Translations under genes and position numbers: made by a program
Shown here: positions 34,888-43,150 of the stretch, piece by piece
How the letters are laid out: each line of letters starts with the position of its first letter
Numbering within the stretch: position 1 is the stretch's first letter
The notes under the pieces: generated by a model
Told to the model about the DNA's origin: nothing
The model's input: only the letters and a program-made list of their open reading frames with translations
Databases searched by the model: none
NCBI RefSeq assembly: GCF_039614725.1
Contig: NZ_CP154859.1
Coordinates: 3,720,001 to 3,784,000 of the forward strand
Length of the DNA stretch: 64,000 bases
Source of the DNA: Thauera sp. JM12B12
GTDB lineage: Bacteria > Pseudomonadota > Gammaproteobacteria > Burkholderiales > Rhodocyclaceae
Direction: 5' to 3'

Positions 34888-37800
34888 TCAGGCCTTGCTC
34901 ACGCGGCACAGGGTGGTCTTGGTTTCCTGCATCATCGTCACCGCGTCGTAGCCGTAGGTGGTGGCGGTGTTGACCGCCTCGCCACGCACGATCGGCGCCG
35001 CACCCTCGGGGTAGAACTCGAGCATGTCCTTGCCCTGCCACCAGCCGGAGAAGTGGAAGGGCAGGAAAACCGTGCCCGGCGCCACGCGCTGGGTGACCTG
35101 GGCGCGCACCTTGAGCTTCGCCTTGGTCGGCGATTCGACCCAGATGTACTCGCCGTTGCGGAAGCCCGCATCGTTGGCGTCCTTCGGGTTCACCTCGGCG
35201 AACATCTCCTGCTGCAGTTCGGCGAGCCAGGGGTTGGAGCGGGTTTCCTCCCCGCCGCCCTCGTACTCGACCAGGCGGCCGGAGGTCATCACCAGCGGGT
35301 AGTCCCTGGAGATGTCCTTCACCTTCTCCTGCATCGACTTGTACAGGGTGGGCAGGCGCCAGAACTTCATCTTGTCGTCGTGCGTCGGGTACTTGGCGAC
35401 CATGTCCGGGCGCGGCGAGTAGATCGGTTCGCGGTGCTGCGGGATCGGATCGGGGAAGTTCCACACCACGGCGCGCGCCTTCGCGTTGCCGAAGGGGTGG
35501 CAGCCGTGGTTCTTCATCACCACGCGCTGGATGCCGCCGGAGACGTCGGTCTTCCAGTTCTTGCCCTCGGCCGCGGCCTTCTCGGCGTCGGTGAGCTCGT
35601 CCCACCAGCCCAGCTTCTTCAGCAGCACATGATCGAACTCGGGGTAGCCCATCTGCAGGTCGGCGCCCTTGGAGGCCGAACCCTCGCCTGCGAGCAGCGA
35701 CACGCCGTCCTTCTCGACGCCGAAGTTGGCGCGGAAGTTGCCGCCGCCGTCCATGACGTGCTTGGATGTGTCGTAGAGGTTCGGCGTGCCCGGGTGCTTC
35801 ATCTCCGGCGTGCCGAAGCAGGGCCAGGGCAGGCCGAAATACTCGCCGTCGCACGGTCCGCCCTGCGCCTTCAGCGTCCTCACGTCGAAGGTGTGCATGT
35901 TCTTCATGTGCAGCTTGAGCCGCTCGGGCGACTGGCCGGTGTAGCCGATGGTCCAGGTGCCGCGGTTGATCTCGCGCAGCGTGTCCTCCATGTTCGGCTC
36001 GTCCCAGCCCTGGGCGTCCTTCTCGACCTTGATGTTCTTCACGAACTCGTCGGCCCAGCCGAACTTCTTGGCGAAGGCATACATGATGGTGTGGTCGGGC
36101 TTGGACTCGAACAGCGGCTCGATGACCTTCTCGCGCCACTGCAGCGAGCGGTTCGAGGCGGTGCACGAGCCAGTGGTCTCGAACTGGGTGCAGGCCGGCA
36201 GCAGGTACACGCCGTCCTTCCTCACCATCGCCGCCATCGACGCGGTGGCCGACGGATAGGGGTCGATCACCACCAGGGTGTCGAGCTTCTTCATCGCCTC
36301 GACCATCTCGGCGCCGCGCGTCTGCGAGTTGGGCGCGTGCCCCCAGTACACCACCGCGCGCAGGTTGCCCGCGGGCTGGTCGATGAGGTCCTTGTTCTCG
36401 AGCACGCCGTCGATCCAGCGCGACACCGTGATGCCGGATTTTTCCATCATCTCCTGCGAGGCGTAGCGGCTCTTGACCCACTCGTAGTCCACCCCCCATA
36501 CGCCGCACCAGTGCTTCCACGAGCCGGCGGCGAGGCCGTAGTAGCCGGGCAGCGAGTCGGGGTTGGGGCCGACGTCGGTCGCGCCCTGCACGTTGTCGTG
36601 ACCGCGGAAGATGTTGGCGCCGCCGCCCGACTTGCCGATGTTGCCGAGCGCGAGCTGCAGGATGCAGGAGGCGCGCACCATCGCGTTGCCGATCGTGTGC
36701 TGGGTCTGGCCCATGCACCAGACGATGGTGGAGGGGCGGTTCTCGGCCATGGTGCGCGCGGCCAGCAGCATCTGGTCCTCGGGCACGCCGCAGGCTTCTT
36801 CCACCTTGTCCGGCGTCCACTTGGCGAGCACCTCGTCGCGGATCTTGTCCATGCCGAACACGCGATCCTCGATGTAGCGCTTGTCCTCCCAGCCGTTCTG
36901 GAAGATGTGGTACAGCAGGCCGAACAGGAAGGGCACGTCGGTGCCCGAGCGGATGCGGATGTACTGGTGCGCCTTGGCCGCGGTGCGGGTGAAGCGCGGG
37001 TCCACCACGATCATCTTCGCGCCGTTTTCCTTGGCGTGCAGGATGTGCAGCAGCGACACCGGGTGCGCCTCGGCCGCGTTCGAGCCGATGAACAGCATCG
37101 CCTTGGCGTTCTGCATGTCGTTGTAGGAGTTCGTCATCGCGCCGTAACCCCAGGTGTTCGCCACGCCGGCCACCGTGGTGGAGTGGCAGATGCGCGCCTG
37201 GTGGTCGGTGTTGTTGGTGCCCCAGAAGGAGACGAACTTGCGCAGCAGGTAGGCCTGCTCGTTGTTGTGCTTCGACGAGCCGATGAAGTAGACGGCGTCG
37301 GGGCCGGACTCCTCGCGGATCTTCAGCAGGCGGTCGCCGACCTCGTTCATCGCCTGTTCCCAGGAGATCTTCTGGTACTTGCCGTCGACCAGCTTCATCG
37401 GGTACTTCAGGCGGTATTCGCCGTGGCCGTGCTCGCGCAGCGAGGCGCCCTTGGCACAGTGCGCGCCGAGGTTGATCGGCGAGTCGAACACCGGCTCCTG
37501 ATGCACCCACACGCCGTTGCGCACCACGGCGTCGGCGGCGCAGCCCACCGAGCAGTGGGTGCAGATGGTGCGGCGGATCTCGGCCTTGCCCTCGGCGCGC
37601 GAGGCGCCCGCGGGCGCGGCGGCATCGGCGGCGCCGATGAAGTTGTAGGGCAGCTGGGTGGCGAGCGCGCCGGCGCCCACGCCGAGGCCGGAGCGCTTGA
37701 GGAAGGCGCGGCGGTCCATGGTCTGGCCGAGCGCACGGGCGGCAGCGCCACGCAGGCGCCGCGCGCTGGTGGCGGCGGTCGCGGATTTCTTCGTCAACAT
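34888..37800 (-). CDS. fdhA: Formate dehydrogenase catalytic subunit, Cys type
   Basis: The 970-residue molybdopterin oxidoreductase oxidises formate to CO2 with a bis-MGD Mo or W centre. A long N-region leads to a twin-arginine signal (DRRAFLKRSGLGVGAG, about 29-44), so it works in the periplasm. The [4Fe-4S] ligands are Cys80, Cys83, Cys87 and Cys115. At the position where E. coli FdnG has selenocysteine this protein has Cys205 followed by His206 (ARICHSTTVAG), so no selenium is needed. Downstream motifs GSNAAEAHPV, IVVDPRFTRTA and the C-terminal molydopterin-binding domain (TSGRLVEYEGGG) are complete. The 27-residue stretch before the RR motif makes an internal start at 37719 possible. Its chaperone, Tat peptide and FeS genes are adjacent. 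Confidence 0.95.
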   Translation of the reverse strand: MLTKKSATAATSARRLRGAAARALGQTMDRRAFLKRSGLGVGAGALATQLPYNFIGAADAAAPAGASRAEGKAEIRRTICTHCSVGCAADAVVRNGVWVHQEPVFDSPINLGAHCAKGASLREHGHGEYRLKYPMKLVDGKYQKISWEQAMNEVGDRLLKIREESGPDAVYFIGSSKHNNEQAYLLRKFVSFWGTNNTDHQARICHSTTVAGVANTWGYGAMTNSYNDMQNAKAMLFIGSNAAEAHPVSLLHILHAKENGAKMIVVDPRFTRTAAKAHQYIRIRSGTDVPFLFGLLYHIFQNGWEDKRYIEDRVFGMDKIRDEVLAKWTPDKVEEACGVPEDQMLLAARTMAENRPSTIVWCMGQTQHTIGNAMVRASCILQLALGNIGKSGGGANIFRGHDNVQGATDVGPNPDSLPGYYGLAAGSWKHWCGVWGVDYEWVKSRYASQEMMEKSGITVSRWIDGVLENKDLIDQPAGNLRAVVYWGHAPNSQTRGAEMVEAMKKLDTLVVIDPYPSATASMAAMVRKDGVYLLPACTQFETTGSCTASNRSLQWREKVIEPLFESKPDHTIMYAFAKKFGWADEFVKNIKVEKDAQGWDEPNMEDTLREINRGTWTIGYTGQSPERLKLHMKNMHTFDVRTLKAQGGPCDGEYFGLPWPCFGTPEMKHPGTPNLYDTSKHVMDGGGNFRANFGVEKDGVSLLAGEGSASKGADLQMGYPEFDHVLLKKLGWWDELTDAEKAAAEGKNWKTDVSGGIQRVVMKNHGCHPFGNAKARAVVWNFPDPIPQHREPIYSPRPDMVAKYPTHDDKMKFWRLPTLYKSMQEKVKDISRDYPLVMTSGRLVEYEGGGEETRSNPWLAELQQEMFAEVNPKDANDAGFRNGEYIWVESPTKAKLKVRAQVTQRVAPGTVFLPFHFSGWWQGKDMLEFYPEGAAPIVRGEAVNTATTYGYDAVTMMQETKTTLCRVSKA

Positions 37801-37813
37801 CCTCGCGTCCTCC

Positions 37814-38020
37814 TCAGATCCGCGTCGTGCGGTAGTAATTGCGCATATGCGCGCTCACGCCCTGGTCGGCGGCCTCGCGGCGCGCGTCCTCGACCACCCG
37901 GGCGGTGACCGGCGACGCCTGCGCGGCAGTCGCGGCCAGCGCAGCGGCGCTGGCGGCACTGCCGGCGCCGATCGCGGCCAGGAAGTTGCGGCGCGACAGC
38001 TTGGTGGTTTCGTCCTTCAT
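37814..38020 (-). CDS. Small twin-arginine signal protein of fdh cluster
   Basis: The 68-residue product has a complete Tat signal, LSRRNFLAAIGAG followed by an Ala-rich h-region and an AQA cleavage site, and then only about 35 mature residues (ARVVEDARREAADQGVSAHMRNYYRTTRI). It lies 13 bp before fdhA and 68 bp after the TorD-like gene. Short Tat proteins of this kind are recurrent members of fdh clusters in proteobacteria and are usually labelled as formate dehydrogenase region Tat-targeted protein. Function is unknown; a chaperone partner, export carrier or small subunit are all possible. A CCTC-type region precedes the ATG but no strong ribosome site is evident. Confidence 0.85.
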   Translation of the reverse strand: MKDETTKLSRRNFLAAIGAGSAASAAALAATAAQASPVTARVVEDARREAADQGVSAHMRNYYRTTRI

Positions 38021-38088
38021 CCTCGCTCTCCCCTCTAAGTGCCGGAGCGGCCCGTGCCGGCCCGGCATCGTCTCGATGGCAACCGCGC

Positions 38089-38727
38089 TCAGTGCGCTTC
38101 CGCCTCCAGCATGTCGAACGCCTGGCGCTCGATGTCCATGAAGGCCGCCAGCAAGCCGCCGACCTTCGCGTAAAAATCCGCCCCCGGTGCCGCCGCCAGC
38201 GCGCCGGCGAACTGCGCGTACCAGGGCGCGATGTGGCGGCTGAAGAACCGCTGCTGGCGCATCAGCCCGGCCTCGTCCGGCCCGGTCAGCACCAGGTGGC
38301 GCATGACCTCGGCGAGCGCGGCGATGTGGTCCTCGGTCTCGGTGACGCCCGGCCGGCGGCCGAGGCCGAGTTCGGCGAGGTCGTCGCGCAGTTCGGCGAG
38401 CGGCTCTTCCTGCAGGAAGCCGGTGAGGTACCAGGAGCCATTGCACATGACCTCTGGCTTGCCGACGCTGACGAATAGCGCGTCGAATTCGTCGGCCACC
38501 GTCGCCAGCGGCATCGACTGCGCCACGGCGCCGAGCGCGGCCCAGGCGCGCGGCAGGTCACCGCCTTCGCCACCCAGCGTGCGTCCGGCCTGCGCGAGCG
38601 CAGCCAGCAGCGCGGCATCGGGGGCGGCGTGGAACAGGCGGGCGAGCAGCGCGTAGTGCTCGGCGCGCGCGCGGTCCTCGTCCGACCAGGTCGGCTGCGG
38701 CTGGAGGGCGATCGTGGCGTCTTTCAT
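38089..38727 (-). CDS. TorD/DmsD-family redox enzyme maturation chaperone
   Basis: The 212-residue all-helical protein matches the TorD family, with EFDALFVSVGKPEVMCNGSWYL (family: E-x-x-x-LF-V-...-P-E-S-Y) and the ETEDHIAALAEVMRHLV segment. Such chaperones bind the Tat signal of molybdoenzymes and hold back export until the cofactor is in place; the adjacent fdhA is the obvious client. It starts 10 bp after the polyferredoxin stop. Assignment to this family is sound, but the specific partner is inferred from position. Confidence 0.88.
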   Translation of the reverse strand: MKDATIALQPQPTWSDEDRARAEHYALLARLFHAAPDAALLAALAQAGRTLGGEGGDLPRAWAALGAVAQSMPLATVADEFDALFVSVGKPEVMCNGSWYLTGFLQEEPLAELRDDLAELGLGRRPGVTETEDHIAALAEVMRHLVLTGPDEAGLMRQQRFFSRHIAPWYAQFAGALAAAPGADFYAKVGGLLAAFMDIERQAFDMLEAEAH

Positions 38728-38737
38728 TCGGCGTCGT

Positions 38738-40831
38738 TCATTCAGTGAGGTCCCAGGCCTTGACAGCCGATCCGGCCTTCATCATGTCGATCACCCGGCA
38801 GTCGGCGCACATGCGCAGGCGGGCGCGCTCGGCCTCGCCAGCGAACATCGAATGCCCGGACAGGCGGGAGATCATGGATTCGATCAGCGGCGCCGCGCCC
38901 ATGGCCTTGCCACAGGCGCTGCAATGGAAGATGTCGGCCTCGCGCAACGGGCGCGCCTTGCGTGCAGGCTCGCCAAGCAGCAGGCGCGGCTCGAGGGTGA
39001 TCGCGGACTCCGGACAGGAGGCCTCGCACAGCCGGCACTGCAGGCAGTTCTTCTCGACGAACTCGAGCCGGTAGGCATCGCTCGCGGCGCGCAGCGCGCC
39101 GGCCGGACAGGCGCCGGTACAGGACATGCAGAGGGTACAGGCGTCGGACGCGAGCACCTGGCCAAAGGGCGCGCCGGCTTTCAAGGCGATCACCGCCGGC
39201 AGCCCGGCGGGCGCTTGCGCCGCGGGGGCGTGCGCGACCAGGTGGCGCAGCGCGAAATCCAGCGTCTCGCGCTTCTTCGGCAGGAGCTGGAAGCGCGCCG
39301 GCTCGGCGACGCCGGTCGCGGGCGCCCAGTCGTACAGGCCGCGCTCGAGCGCCTGCCAGCCGTCGGCGTCGGCCTCGATCACGCGCAGGTGCTCGCCGGC
39401 GTAGCCGAGCGCGCTGAGGATGGTCTGGCCGTGAGCGGCCTGCGCCCGCATCGGCGCGGCGTCGTGGCTGCCGGCGGCGAGCACCGCCACCTGGCAGGCA
39501 CCGAGCGCGAGGCTGCCGAGCATCAGATCCAGCCCGACCGCATCCGCGCTCCACAGCTCGACCGGAATCACCCGCGCCGGCAGACCGCGGCCGCGGCGCG
39601 CGAGGCGGGCGATGGCGGCATTGCCCGCCTCCGCGGCGTGGAACAGCAGGCAGGCGTCCTGGCCGCCGGCGCGGGCGTATTCGGCGAGCAGGGTCTTCAC
39701 GCGCTGGCCGAGCTCGGGCACGCGCGGGAACTGGAAGGACAGCGCACCCGATGGGCACACCGTGCTGCAGGTGCCGCAGCCCTTGCACAGATACGGGTCG
39801 ACCGCGATCACGTCGCCCTTGCTGCGGATCGCCTCGGTGGCACAGACCTCGATGCAGTTGCTGCAGCCCGTTTTCTTCGCCCGGCTGTGCGCACAGAGGC
39901 CGGCTTCGAAGGCGACGTAGCGCGGCTTCTCGAACTCGCCGACGAACTCGCCCAGCGCCTGCACCGCGAGCGCCTGCTCGAAGGGGTCGCGCCCGGGCGC
40001 AGCGTAGCCGTCGGGCAGCTCGACGCGCCGGAGCAGCGGCTCGGCGGAGAGGTCGAGCACGAGGTCGAAGCGCTCGCTGCGCGCCACGTCGGCGCGCGCG
40101 AAGTCGATCGCGCCGATCTCGCCGCAGGCGGCGACGCAGGCGCGGTGGCTGCGACAGGCGTCCTCATCGACCTGCAGGTCCCAGCCGATCGCGCCCTCGG
40201 GACAGGCCTTCACGCAGGCGTTGCAGCGCACGCACAGCTCGAGGTCGATCGGGTTCTGCTGCGTCCATTCCAGCTCGAAGGCGCCCAAGTGACCGGAAAG
40301 CGTCAGCGGCTTGCCCGACCACACCGGGTAGGCATTGACTGCCGGCAGCTCGGCGTCCGGCGTGCGCGCGGTGATCAGCACCGCCGGCTCGAAGCTGCCG
40401 GCCAGGCGCTCCGCCCAGCCGAGCGCCGCGCCCGCCTCACCGATGATCAGCAGGCTGCGTCCCGCGGACATCTGCACCGCCGGTACCGGCTCGGGGTCGG
40501 CGAGCGTGGTCGCGGCGGCGATCAGCGCGGCGAGCTTGGGCGTCGCCGCGGCGGCCTCGGTCGACCAGCCGGCACTTTCGCGCAGGTTGAAGAAGCGGAT
40601 GCGCTCGCCTGCGCCCTGCGCCTCGGCCAGTTCGCCGAACAGCGCGGTCTCCTGGGTGCAGGCGACGTGTACGCGCTGGCCGCCGGCGAGCGCGGCCTCG
40701 AGCGCAGGCAGCTCGCGACCGCACAAGGCGTGATGACAGCTCGCCGGCGCCAGGCGCGCGGCATCGAGGCTGAAGCTGCGATTGCAATCGCAGAGGTGAA
40801 CCCGGGAAATCGGCTGCTGGCTGTCGGACAT
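38738..40831 (-). CDS. Multi-cluster 4Fe-4S polyferredoxin
   Basis: The 697-residue soluble protein carries several ferredoxin motifs: CVRCNACVKACP (about 198-209), CRSHRACVAAC, CSNCIEVCATEA, CKGCGTCSTVCP (about 350), CTLCMSCTGACP (about 570), CLQCRLCEASCP (about 602), and a zinc-like CSACGK...CADCR pair at the end. The N-terminal 120 residues have extra Cys (HLCDCNRSF, SCHHALCG) and a nucleotide-like segment. At least five [4Fe-4S] clusters are expected. Such genes occur in fdh clusters of this type, but the role is not established; it may pass electrons during cofactor assembly or to cytoplasmic acceptors. No Tat signal is seen, so it stays in the cytoplasm, apart from the periplasmic FdhAB. 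Confidence 0.85.
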   Translation of the reverse strand: MSDSQQPISRVHLCDCNRSFSLDAARLAPASCHHALCGRELPALEAALAGGQRVHVACTQETALFGELAEAQGAGERIRFFNLRESAGWSTEAAAATPKLAALIAAATTLADPEPVPAVQMSAGRSLLIIGEAGAALGWAERLAGSFEPAVLITARTPDAELPAVNAYPVWSGKPLTLSGHLGAFELEWTQQNPIDLELCVRCNACVKACPEGAIGWDLQVDEDACRSHRACVAACGEIGAIDFARADVARSERFDLVLDLSAEPLLRRVELPDGYAAPGRDPFEQALAVQALGEFVGEFEKPRYVAFEAGLCAHSRAKKTGCSNCIEVCATEAIRSKGDVIAVDPYLCKGCGTCSTVCPSGALSFQFPRVPELGQRVKTLLAEYARAGGQDACLLFHAAEAGNAAIARLARRGRGLPARVIPVELWSADAVGLDLMLGSLALGACQVAVLAAGSHDAAPMRAQAAHGQTILSALGYAGEHLRVIEADADGWQALERGLYDWAPATGVAEPARFQLLPKKRETLDFALRHLVAHAPAAQAPAGLPAVIALKAGAPFGQVLASDACTLCMSCTGACPAGALRAASDAYRLEFVEKNCLQCRLCEASCPESAITLEPRLLLGEPARKARPLREADIFHCSACGKAMGAAPLIESMISRLSGHSMFAGEAERARLRMCADCRVIDMMKAGSAVKAWDLTE

Positions 40832-40921
40832 GTCTGGTTCCAGTGGTCTTCCTAGGCAAAGCAGTTCATAGGCCAGATACGAGGGAACTCATTGCCCCGC
40901 AGGCCTTCAGGAATCCCTCCG

Positions 40922-40963
40922 TCACAGCCCGAAAAATGGCTGGCGGGACAATTTGTCGCTCAT
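40922..40963 (-). CDS. Possible 13-codon mini-ORF, translationally coupled
   Basis: The stop of the DUF3306 gene overlaps this ATG (ATGA). The frame encodes MSDKLSRQPFFGL and stops. In the -1 frame the sequence continues as an open stretch ending in ACGAMSSLVSGL before a stop at about 40868, overlapped by another ATG. It may be a leader peptide controlling the ferredoxin gene 90 bp downstream, a frameshift-decayed gene or coincidence. The A TTTTTC run at the shift point is not a canonical slippery site. Confidence 0.25.
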   Translation of the reverse strand: MSDKLSRQPFFGL

Positions 40964-41646
40964 GGCGCCTTTTGTCTCGGCGTAAGCGGATCGGGCCTGG
41001 TATCGGGACAGGTATCCGGCGTGACGTCGGGCGTGGCGACGGCATCGCACGCACCCAGTGCTCCGGCACCCGGATGAGGCCCCAGCTCCGTCGCCGCCGC
41101 CCCCAGCGGAAGGTCCTCGGACGCGTCGGACCCGGACGGACCAGGGGGCGCAGCGCCCCCGACGCCCGGCCCGGCCCCGACACTCGCCGCATCCCCCGGC
41201 AGCACCGCCTCGGCGTCCGCTGCAGGCGCGTTTGCCTGCAGCCATTCGCGCGCGTGCTGGAGCTTCGCCATCATCTCCGGCGGAATCGGGTCGGGCTGGG
41301 AGTAGTCGTCGATGTAGATGTCCAGCCCGTCCATGCGGTTGAAGTGCGGATCGGAGAACAGCTTCTGCAAGGCCTTGCGGCGCAGCGCCTCGCTCACTTC
41401 CTCCTTGAGGAAGGCGGTGAAATCGGAGGACAGCGACAGCCCCTCGATCGGCGGCAGCTGCGCCTCGGGGCTTGCCGACGGTGGCGAGACGGGCTCCACC
41501 ACCGAACCCGGCGCAGCAGGCTCGACAGCGCCGGCGCTGCCCGTCACCTCCGCCGCCACCGTGCTGCCCGGGTCAGGCTGCACCGCCTGCTGCACCGCGG
41601 CGGCGAGCTTGCGGCGCGACCAGCGCGACAGGAAGCCACCGCTCAC
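40960..41646 (-). CDS. DUF3306 domain protein
   Basis: The 228-residue protein starts at a GTG (VSGGFLSRWSRRKLAAAVQQ), which overlaps the DUF3305 stop by 4 bp. The conserved DUF3306 core spans GLSLSSDFTAFLKEEVSEALRRKALQKLF to DGLDIYIDDYSQPDPIP (about 65-120). Flanks are low-complexity, rich in Pro, Ala, Gly and Asp; the tail repeats DTCPDTRPDPLTP. The domain occurs next to DUF3305 and formate dehydrogenase genes across proteobacteria, and a role in maturation is suspected but not shown. It is predicted to be cytoplasmic. Confidence 0.85.
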   Translation of the reverse strand: MSGGFLSRWSRRKLAAAVQQAVQPDPGSTVAAEVTGSAGAVEPAAPGSVVEPVSPPSASPEAQLPPIEGLSLSSDFTAFLKEEVSEALRRKALQKLFSDPHFNRMDGLDIYIDDYSQPDPIPPEMMAKLQHAREWLQANAPAADAEAVLPGDAASVGAGPGVGGAAPPGPSGSDASEDLPLGAAATELGPHPGAGALGACDAVATPDVTPDTCPDTRPDPLTPRQKAP

Positions 41647-42110
41647 GTGCGCCTCCGGTCCAGGCCGAGCGGGTCGTTGCGCTTGACCTTCTTCTTCGGC
41701 TCCGGCTTGTAGTGGGTATTCACGAAATCGCCCACCCAGTCGGCGATCTCGCGCGGCATCGGCACCCCATCGACCTGCTCGCCCGAGTCCAGCCAGCGCG
41801 CCGCCTCGCCGTAGCTCACCGTGACCGTGACCGGACGCGCCAGCTCGCCGTCGGCACGCCAGAGCACGAACACCTTGGGAATGGGCGCGGCGATGTTGGC
41901 GAAGTAGTTCTCCGCCTCGTCGCGGAAGAGTTCGAGCGCAAAGCCGCCGAAACGCCACTGGCTGCGATCGGCCTCGTCGACGATCCGGCGCGGCGCCGGA
42001 TCGGGATCGTCGAAGGCCGGCACCGCACCCACCGCCTCCCAGGCGGCATCGACCCAGGGGTTGTCGAGGCGGCGACGCTCCATGATCACCGCGATCGGGA
42101 AGTCTTTCAT
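41643..42110 (-). CDS. DUF3305 domain protein
   Basis: The 155-residue protein begins MKDFPIAVIMERRRLDNPWVD, the DUF3305 N-terminus, and continues with WRFGGFALELFRDEAENYFAN and KVFVLWRADGE. It ends with a basic tail (HYKPEPKKKVKRNDPLGLDRRRT). It is the first gene of the minus-strand fdh cluster, and a TATGCT hexamer on the minus strand (42148-42153) is a possible -10 box. No biochemical function is known; conservation of the DUF3305-DUF3306 pair with formate dehydrogenase suggests help in assembly. Confidence 0.87.
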   Translation of the reverse strand: MKDFPIAVIMERRRLDNPWVDAAWEAVGAVPAFDDPDPAPRRIVDEADRSQWRFGGFALELFRDEAENYFANIAAPIPKVFVLWRADGELARPVTVTVSYGEAARWLDSGEQVDGVPMPREIADWVGDFVNTHYKPEPKKKVKRNDPLGLDRRRT

Positions 42111-42250
42111 CGTGCAGCACCGGGAAAGGAAGATGTACGTCGTCCACAGCATACGACCCCCGCGGTCCCGGCGCGACCGTGAAAACCCGCGCTGGCAACC
42201 CGCGCCCGACTCGCGGGCGCAGCCCATCCATGCCCCACCGGTCTTGCAGC

Positions 42251-42256
42251 TACAAT
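42251..42256 (+). promoter_or_regulatory. Putative -10 box for fdhD
   Basis: TACAAT lies 36 bp before the fdhD ATG in the 176-bp divergent spacer between the fdh operon and fdhD. A TTGCAG hexamer directly before it is too close to be its -35. The spacer has no FNR- or ArcA-like palindrome that I could recognise. Confidence 0.4.
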
Positions 42257-42286
42257 CGGGTGCTCACGCCTTTCACCCTCGCCGCG

Positions 42287-43150
42287 ATGCCTCCTCCCGC
42301 CCGTCCACTGCTCAGCCAGGCCAGCCGCCCGCTCACCGTCGAGATCCCCGCCATCGACGAGCACGGCGCGACCGTGCCGACCGCGATCGCCGGCGAGCAC
42401 CCGCTCACGCTCTACGTCGACAAGCGCGAGATCGTCACCCTGATGACGCTCGGCGCCGCCCCCGAGGCGCTCGCGATCGGCTGGCTGCGCAACCAGCGCC
42501 TGGTCAGGAGCCTCGACGAGATCGCCGCGGTGCAGGTCGACTGGGACGTCGACGCGGTGGCGGTGACCACGCGCCACGGCCTGCACGACGCCGAGCACAA
42601 GCTCGGCAGCCGCACCGTCACCACCGGCTGCGGTCAGGGCACCGTGTTCGGCGGGCTGATGGACGAGATCGACCAGGTCCGCCTGCCGCAGGACCGCCAG
42701 CTCGGGCAATCGACCCTCTACGCCCTGATGGACGCGGTGCGTCACCACGAATCCATCTACAAGCAGGCCGGCGCGGTGCACGGCTGCGCGCTCGCGCGGG
42801 CCACGCCCGCCGGCTGCGAGATCCTGATGTTCTTCGAGGACGTCGGCCGCCACAACGCGGTGGACGCGATCGCCGGCCAGATGTGGCTCGACGGCCTGGA
42901 CGGCGCCGACAAGATCTTCTACACCACCGGCCGGCTGACCTCGGAGATGGTGATCAAGACCGCGCAGATGGGCATCCCCTTCCTGGTGTCGCGCTCCGGG
43001 CTCACCCACATGGGCTGGCAGATCGCGGAGAAGATCGGCCTCACCATGATCGGCCGCGCCCAGGGCAAGCACTACCTGCTGTTCTCCGGCGCCGACCGCT
43101 TCGTGCGCGACTGGCGCCCATTCACGCCACACGAGACACCCCGACGATGA
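42287..43150 (+). CDS. fdhD: Formate dehydrogenase sulfurtransferase FdhD
   Basis: The 287-residue protein supplies sulfur to the Mo/W cofactor of formate dehydrogenase. Family motifs are PLTLYVDKREIVTLMTLG, TPGDEALAIGWL-like APEALAIGWLRNQ, and the C-terminal FEDVGRHNAVDAIAG and FYTTGRLTSEMVIKTAQMGIPFLVSRSGLTHM. The Cys loop, which in E. coli reads CxxC (Cys121/Cys124), here reads TTGCGQGTVF with one Cys. MPPPARPLLSQ is preferred as start over more upstream in-frame ATGs since it fits the -10 box and the family length. Its stop overlaps mobA (ATGA). Confidence 0.93.
   Translation: MPPPARPLLSQASRPLTVEIPAIDEHGATVPTAIAGEHPLTLYVDKREIVTLMTLGAAPEALAIGWLRNQRLVRSLDEIAAVQVDWDVDAVAVTTRHGLHDAEHKLGSRTVTTGCGQGTVFGGLMDEIDQVRLPQDRQLGQSTLYALMDAVRHHESIYKQAGAVHGCALARATPAGCEILMFFEDVGRHNAVDAIAGQMWLDGLDGADKIFYTTGRLTSEMVIKTAQMGIPFLVSRSGLTHMGWQIAEKIGLTMIGRAQGKHYLLFSGADRFVRDWRPFTPHETPRR

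Noticed and set aside
37180..37200. Possible selenocysteine (in-frame TGA) in fdhA
   Set aside because: The codon is Cys (residue 205) and the reading frame is uninterrupted; no SECIS-like element is needed.
34258..37908. A 1216-codon open frame on the plus strand opposite fdhA
   Set aside because: Antisense to the conserved fdhA and fdhB; His/Val/Leu-rich with no family similarity.
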